Shown piece after piece: positions 59,490-64,000 of a DNA stretch of 64,000 nucleotides. Position numbers and translations under genes: made by a program. Every line of letters begins with the position of its first letter. The stretch's first letter is position 1. The stretch comes from Oscillospiraceae bacterium (GTDB taxonomy: Bacteria; Bacillota; Clostridia; Oscillospirales; Ruminococcaceae): contig SVMX01000009.1 of NCBI GenBank assembly GCA_015067175.1, positions 1 through 64,000 of the forward strand. The letters run 5' to 3'. The notes under the pieces were generated by a model. It was not told the origin of the DNA. It ran no database searches and was given only the letters and a program-made list of their open reading frames with translations.

Positions 59490-59562
59490 TAATAATTTGC
59501 CCTATGAATACCCCCGCAGCTTTGGGCTATACTAAACCCGAATAATCTGTGGGGGGCTTTCT

Positions 59563-60228
59563 ATGTCATTAAGTGCAAGAGATCTTTGCAAAAACTACAA
59601 CATCGGCGGAACAGAGGTGCGTGCGCTGGACGGCGTGAGCCTTGATATCATGAGCGGCGAATATGTTACTATAACAGGAGTCAGCGGCTCAGGCAAATCA
59701 ACGCTCATGAACATACTAGGCTGCCTTGATACTCCGTCATCGGGAACTTATATCTTAGACGGCAGCGATGTTTCGGAGCTGTCGGACAGGGAACTTAGCC
59801 GTATCAGAAGCAGGAAGATAGGCTTTGTGTTTCAGAGCTTCAATCTCATTCCCGCGCTCACTGCGCAGGAGAATGTGGAGCTTCCGTTGATGTACAGGGG
59901 AGTATCCAAGGCTGAACGCCGCGAGGCGGCAAAGCGCGCCCTTGAAATAGTGGGGCTGTCCGACCGTGCAGGGCATCGCCCGTCTGAAATGTCGGGAGGT
60001 CAGCAGCAGCGCGCCGCAATTGCGCGAGCCATCGCCGCCGACCCGTCTGTGATACTTGCGGACGAGCCATGCGGCAACCTTGACAGCAGCAACAGCCGCG
60101 AGGTCATGGATATACTTCGAGATCTCAACCGCAGCGGCAAGACGGTCGTTATGATAACTCATGACGAGCAGGCGGCGAAAAAAGCGCAGCGGCTTATTCG
60201 TATAGCGGACGGAAAGATAGTCATGTAG
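59563..60228 (+). CDS. ABC transporter ATPase, LolD/MacB type
   Basis: 221 residues. Walker A TGVSGSGKSTLMNIL, Q-loop FVFQSFNLIPALTAQENVELPL, signature MSGGQQQRAAIARAI, Walker B VILADEPCGNLDSSN, His switch TVVMITHD. This is the MacB/LolD/FtsE-like group. No permease gene is next to it, so its partner is elsewhere. Confidence 0.92.
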   Translation: MSLSARDLCKNYNIGGTEVRALDGVSLDIMSGEYVTITGVSGSGKSTLMNILGCLDTPSSGTYILDGSDVSELSDRELSRIRSRKIGFVFQSFNLIPALTAQENVELPLMYRGVSKAERREAAKRALEIVGLSDRAGHRPSEMSGGQQQRAAIARAIAADPSVILADEPCGNLDSSNSREVMDILRDLNRSGKTVVMITHDEQAAKKAQRLIRIADGKIVM

Positions 60229-60255
60229 CAGTTATGAAAAAATAGCAAAAACCAC

Positions 60256-60284
60256 TTGACAGAAAAGGAAATATGAGGTATAAT
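60256..60284 (+). promoter_or_regulatory. Consensus promoter of the polyamine operon
   Basis: TTGACA (60256-60261), 17 bp, TATAAT (60279-60284). Transcription should start near 60291, about 355 bases before the first gene. Confidence 0.88.
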
Positions 60285-60290
60285 ATCATT

Positions 60291-60627
60291 TAATAGAGTA
60301 TCACTGTAATGCTTTAGGGGCATACAGTGCATATCGTTTTGGGAAGATGAGTTATTGCAGAGTCTTTCCCAGCAATTATCACGCAGCGAAAGCTGTATTA
60401 TTGATTGAGTTAAAAGCTCAAATTTTATAAGTTGGTTACTTACAGAAGAATAACCGAAATTGCGTTTTTGACGCAGACTTGTGAAACGGTCAATAAGAGT
60501 AGTAAAAGTGAATTGCTATATAGACTCTGACAACCTTAGCTCTTTCCCGAATTTTGCGCGGCTTTATGCGCTGTGCTGTATATGGGAATAGTATTGCAAG
60601 CTGTGTTTGTACGCGGCTTGCATTTTT
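60291..60627 (+). ncRNA. Structured leader of the polyamine operon, possible riboswitch
   Basis: A long untranslated leader with several clear helices: CACTGT/ACAGTG plus ATGC/GCAT (60302-60329), GGGAAGA/TCTTTCCC near 60340-60375, GGTTA/TAACC near 60430, and TTGCGT/ACGCA near 60460. It ends in an intrinsic terminator at 60595. I do not recognise a known riboswitch class in it. Confidence 0.6.
60595..60627 (+). terminator. Attenuator-type terminator before the decarboxylase
   Basis: TGCAAGC (60595) with GCTTGCA (60616), loop about 14 bases, then TTTTTG; the ribosome site AGGAG (60634) follows seven bases later. A terminator placed just before a start codon points to regulated read-through. 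Confidence 0.8.
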
Positions 60628-60645
60628 GTTTTCAGGAGATTTTTT

Positions 60646-62094
60646 ATGAACAGAGCAGAACAGAGCAGAGCGCCGATCTACGAGGCGCTGCAGCAATTCA
60701 GACAGATGCGCGTGGTGCCGTTTGACGTACCCGGTCACAAGCGCGGCAGGGGCAACCCCGAGCTTACGGACTTTTTGGGTCAGCAGTGCGTTTCGGTGGA
60801 CGTAAACAGTATGAAGCCGCTTGACAATCTGTGTCACCCCGTGTCTGTTATACGCGAGGCGGAGCGGCTTGCCGCAGACGCTTTCGGCGCGGCTGAGGCG
60901 TTTCTCATGGTCGGAGGCACGACAAGCTCGGTGCAGAGCATGGTGCTTACAGCCTGCAAACGCGGAGATGAGATAATACTTCCGAGAAACGTTCACAGAA
61001 GCGTGATAAACGCGCTTATCCTGTGCGGCGCAGTGCCTGTTTATGTAAACCCCGAGGTAGACCACAGACTGGGTATCTCGCTCGGAATGAAGCGTGAGCA
61101 GGTCGAGCAGGCAATAAAAGAGCACCCCAATGCTGTAGCGGTGCTTGTGAACAACCCTACATATTACGGAATATGCTCAGACCTCCGCGCTATCGTAAAG
61201 CTTGCGCATGAGCATGGAATGATGTGCCTTGCGGACGAGGCTCATGGAACTCATTTTTATTTCGGAGATGACCTCCCGATATCCGCGATGGCGGCGGGCG
61301 CAGACATGGCGAGCGTTTCCATGCATAAGAGCGGCGGAAGCCTTACGCAGTCAAGCTTTCTGCTTGCAGGCCCTAATGTGAACGCGGGCTATGTACGGCA
61401 GATAATCAACCTCACTCAGACCACTTCCGCAAGCTATCTGCTGATGTCAAGCCTTGATATCTCCCGAAGAAATCTTGCGCTTCGTGGCAGAGAAACATTT
61501 GCAAAGGTACGCGAGATAGCCGAGTATGCGAGGGAGGAGATAAACTCCATCGGCGGTTATTACGCTTTCGGCAAAGAGATGATAAACGGCGACTCGGTGT
61601 TTGATTTCGACCCGATAAAGCTCAGCGTACATACGCTTGATATCGGACTTGCGGGCATTGAAGTTTATGATATGCTCCGCGATGATTACGATATACAGAT
61701 AGAATTCGGTGATATCGGCAATATCCTCGCGTATCTGTCCATTGGCGACAGAATGCAGGAGGTCGAGCGCCTTGTAAGCGCTCTCGCGGATATAAGACGC
61801 TGCTGTAAGCGCGACAAAACAGGTATGCTCAGTCAGGAGTACATACCGCCGCAGGTCGTTGCAAGTCCTCAGGAGAGCTTCTATGCGGACAAGGAGAGCC
61901 TGCCCATAATGGAGACCGAGGGCAGAGTGTGCAGCGAGTTCGTTATGTGCTATCCCCCCGGAATACCGATACTTGCTCCCGGTGAGCGTATAACCGCGGA
62001 TATCCTGCGCTACATCAAATATGCAAAGGAAAAGGGTTGCAGCATGACAGGCCCCGAGGACGCGGATATTGAGTATCTTAATGTGTTGAAATAA
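60646..62094 (+). CDS. speA: Orn/Lys/Arg decarboxylase, probably arginine decarboxylase (SpeA)
   Basis: 482 residues, PLP enzyme of fold type I. RVVPFDVPGHKRGRGNPEL near the N-terminus, LMVGGTTSSVQSMVLTACK, VLVNNPTYYGICSDL, and the PLP-lysine segment ADMASVSMHKSGGSLTQSSFL. Length matches the compact Bacillus-type SpeA. Agmatinase and spermidine synthase lie downstream, so arginine is the likely substrate (agmatine, then putrescine, then spermidine). ATG 60646 follows TTTCAGGAG. Confidence 0.9.
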   Translation: MNRAEQSRAPIYEALQQFRQMRVVPFDVPGHKRGRGNPELTDFLGQQCVSVDVNSMKPLDNLCHPVSVIREAERLAADAFGAAEAFLMVGGTTSSVQSMVLTACKRGDEIILPRNVHRSVINALILCGAVPVYVNPEVDHRLGISLGMKREQVEQAIKEHPNAVAVLVNNPTYYGICSDLRAIVKLAHEHGMMCLADEAHGTHFYFGDDLPISAMAAGADMASVSMHKSGGSLTQSSFLLAGPNVNAGYVRQIINLTQTTSASYLLMSSLDISRRNLALRGRETFAKVREIAEYAREEINSIGGYYAFGKEMINGDSVFDFDPIKLSVHTLDIGLAGIEVYDMLRDDYDIQIEFGDIGNILAYLSIGDRMQEVERLVSALADIRRCCKRDKTGMLSQEYIPPQVVASPQESFYADKESLPIMETEGRVCSEFVMCYPPGIPILAPGERITADILRYIKYAKEKGCSMTGPEDADIEYLNVLK

Positions 62095-62105
62095 AGGAGA
62101 AATCA

Positions 62106-62957
62106 ATGGAGCTTTGGTTCAGTGAAAATCACACTCCCGATGTGAAGCTCAGCATACGCATAGAAAAGCAGCTTTTTTCAAAGCAGAGCGATTATCAGCG
62201 CATTGATGTGTTTGAGAGCCGCGAGTTTGGCAGGGTGCTTTCTCTTGACGGCAATATAATGCTGACGGAGCGCGATGAATTTATATACAACGAGATGATA
62301 GTGCACGTTCCAATGGCGGTGCATAAGGGCATTGAAAAGGTGCTCGTTATCGGCGTCGGCGACGGCGGCGTTGTGAAAGAGCTTACGCGCTATGACCGCA
62401 TAACTCACATCGACCTCGTTGAGATGGACGAGATGGTAGTTGAAGCGTGCAGGCAGTATCTCCCGGGAAACGCGTGCAGACTTGACGACGAGCGTGTGCA
62501 TATCCACTGCGAGAACGCGCTGAAATTTATCCGCTACTGCGAGGAGGAATACGACCTCATCATAGTTGACTCAAACGACCCCTACGGTCCGTCCGAGGGC
62601 TTGTTTACGAAAGAGTTTTACGGCAACGTATGCAAGGCGCTGAAAGAGGACGGTATCATGGTAAACCAGCAGGGAAGCCCCTTTTACGCTCAGGACGCGG
62701 AGGCTATGCAGAGAAGCCACAAGCGCATTGCAAACACATTCCCGATAAGCCGCGTTTATCAGGCGCATATACCTACATACGCCGCAGGCTATTGGCTTTT
62801 CGGCTTTGCAAGCAAGAAATATCACCCGATAGACGACCTCGACGCGGAAAGCTGGAACAAGCTCCATCTGCGCACGAAGTACTACACCACAAGACTTCAC
62901 AAGGGCGCGTTTTATCTGCCTGCGTTCCTTGAAGAGATGCTTCAGGAGGTGGAATGA
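62106..62957 (+). CDS. speE: Spermidine synthase
   Basis: 283 residues, ATG 11 bases after the decarboxylase stop. Makes spermidine from putrescine with decarboxylated AdoMet. Motifs: QRIDVFESREFGRVLSLDG, VLVIGVGDGGVVKELTRY (AdoMet site), DLIIVDSNDPYGPSEGLF (catalytic Asp), and AHIPTYAAGYWLFGFASKK. The AdoMet decarboxylase speD is not in this stretch. Confidence 0.94.
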   Translation: MELWFSENHTPDVKLSIRIEKQLFSKQSDYQRIDVFESREFGRVLSLDGNIMLTERDEFIYNEMIVHVPMAVHKGIEKVLVIGVGDGGVVKELTRYDRITHIDLVEMDEMVVEACRQYLPGNACRLDDERVHIHCENALKFIRYCEEEYDLIIVDSNDPYGPSEGLFTKEFYGNVCKALKEDGIMVNQQGSPFYAQDAEAMQRSHKRIANTFPISRVYQAHIPTYAAGYWLFGFASKKYHPIDDLDAESWNKLHLRTKYYTTRLHKGAFYLPAFLEEMLQEVE

Positions 62958-63805
62958 TGGAGTTTCAAAAGGACTGCTTTATCGGCTGTGACGCGGATTA
63001 TAAGGATGCGAAGATCGTTCTGTTCGGCGCGCCGTTTGATTCCACAACGAGCTTTCGTCCGGGGGCAAGGTTCGGCCCTGCGGCTATGCGGCATGAGAGC
63101 TTCGGTATCGAAACCTACTCGCCGTATCAGGACAAGGATCTTACAGACTACAGCGTGATGGACAGCGGCGACCTTGAGCTTTGCTTCGGCTCGGCTGAAA
63201 ATGCTCTTGCCGATATCGAAGCGAGAGCCGCGGAGATACTCTCCGATGGCAAGCTGCCGCTGCTTCTCGGCGGTGAGCATTTGGTCACTCTCGGCGCTTT
63301 TTTTGCTGTGCAGAGAAAATATCCCGATATACATATTATCCACTTTGACGCGCACGCTGACCTGCGTGATGACTACCTCGGCGCAAAGCTTTCGCACGCC
63401 TGTGTTATCCGACGCTGTCATGACCTTATCGGTGACGGGCGAATACATCAGTTCTATATAAGAAGCGGCGACAGAGAGGAGTTTCGTTTTGCGGCTGAGC
63501 ATACGGATATGCACAAATTCAGCTTTGACGGGCTGCAAGAAACTATCGCGGCTATCGGCAATGCACCGATATATTTCACGATAGACCTTGATTGCCTTGA
63601 CCCGTCTGAGTTCTGCGGCACAGGTACTCAGGAGGCAGGCGGCGCAAGCTTTAAGGAGCTGCTTTCCGCTATCCTTACCGTTTGTAAAGGTAACGTTGTT
63701 GCGGCGGATATGAATGAGCTTTCTCCCATGCTTGACACAAGCGGACGAAGCACTGCGCTTGCGTGCAAAACGCTGAGAGAGCTGCTGCTGGCGCTGTTGA
63801 AATAA
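62954..63805 (+). CDS. speB: Agmatinase
   Basis: 283 residues. Converts agmatine to putrescine and urea. Arginase-fold metal ligands are all present: LLGGEHLVTLG, IIHFDAHADLRDDY, and FTIDLDCLDPSEFCGTGTQEAGG. The ATG overlaps the speE stop, so expression is coupled. It confirms that the first gene produces agmatine. Confidence 0.94.
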   Translation: MMEFQKDCFIGCDADYKDAKIVLFGAPFDSTTSFRPGARFGPAAMRHESFGIETYSPYQDKDLTDYSVMDSGDLELCFGSAENALADIEARAAEILSDGKLPLLLGGEHLVTLGAFFAVQRKYPDIHIIHFDAHADLRDDYLGAKLSHACVIRRCHDLIGDGRIHQFYIRSGDREEFRFAAEHTDMHKFSFDGLQETIAAIGNAPIYFTIDLDCLDPSEFCGTGTQEAGGASFKELLSAILTVCKGNVVAADMNELSPMLDTSGRSTALACKTLRELLLALLK

Positions 63806-63815
63806 CGGAGGCGTT

Positions 63816-64000
63816 ATGGCTACATCAAAGGATTATCTTCAATATATCCTCGACCAGCTTTCGGAGCTTGAGGGTATATCGCACCGTCAGATGATGGGCG
63901 AGTATATGATATACTACCGTGACAAGCTTGCCGTTTACCTGTGCGATAACAGATTTCTGGTGAAGCCTGTGAAGTCGGCGCTTGAGCTGCTTCCGAACGC
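63816..64000 (+). CDS. TfoX N-terminal domain-like protein, partial
   Basis: First 61 codons; the rest lies outside. YLQYILDQLSELEGISHRQMMGEYMIYYRDKLAVYLCDNRFLVKPVKSALELLPN matches the TfoX_N fold (RMMFGEY...LVKP pattern). A GGAGG site (acggaggcgtt) precedes it, ten bases after speB, so it belongs to the polyamine operon. Confidence 0.8.
   Translation, partial: MATSKDYLQYILDQLSELEGISHRQMMGEYMIYYRDKLAVYLCDNRFLVKPVKSALELLPN

Overview
The window is bacterial chromosome interrupted by one complete temperate siphophage-type prophage. The gene content (LysM-GH18 cortex-lytic-type protein, NatAB-like ABC exporter, Orn/Lys/Arg decarboxylase-spermidine synthase-agmatinase cluster), the perfect TTGACA-17-TATAAT promoters, the GGAGG ribosome sites and the moderate GC content point to an anaerobic Firmicute. 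I infer a Clostridia, Ruminococcus/Oscillospiraceae-like host, but no rRNA is present to prove it.

Host left flank (1-13.5 kb): 3' end of gapA; a serC-serA serine operon on the minus strand with a perfect consensus promoter; a TIM-barrel sugar-phosphate isomerase-like protein; a YwaF-type membrane protein; a Na+-dependent NSS transporter; a NatA/NatB-like ABC exporter; a PlsC acyltransferase plus DagK-like lipid kinase pair; an EIIA-like protein without its catalytic histidine; a CPA2 antiporter; a foldable non-coding element; and the first two thirds of a LysM-GH18 gene.

Prophage (13498-59070, 45.6 kb, bounded by a 17-bp direct repeat): integration and immunity (large serine integrase, membrane protein, CI-like S24 repressor, Cro-like genes, shared operators); early and replication genes (sigma-like/alpha-CTD protein, SMC-like ATPase, Sak4-like ATPase, DUF669 protein, DEAD/DEAH helicase, primase/ATPase, iteron-like repeats, RusA, orphan methylase, YopX, small zinc-ribbon proteins); TerS inside a cluster of CGACTAT repeats; an accessory island with divergent promoters, palindromic operators and two related hydrophobic microproteins; then TerL (with an intein in its Walker A loop), portal, head, two tRNA-type genes, scaffold, capsid, connectors, tail tube, frameshifted chaperones, a tape-measure gene split by a group I intron with a GIY-YIG ORF, a lipoprotein moron, antirepressors, tail tip, holin, endolysin, and a Panacea-domain/membrane-protein pair at the right end.

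Four phage promoters share an upstream TTTACAGTT element exactly 22 bp from TATAAT, and three structural genes share a leader hairpin. Together these suggest a dedicated late regulon.

Host right flank (59.1-64 kb): the remaining third of the LysM-GH18 gene, an orphan LolD/MacB-type ATPase, then a polyamine operon (decarboxylase, speE, speB, TfoX-like) behind a long structured leader that ends in an intrinsic terminator. Joining attL to attR restores the GH18 frame exactly (424 codons of protein), so excision would reversibly switch a putative spore-germination enzyme back on.
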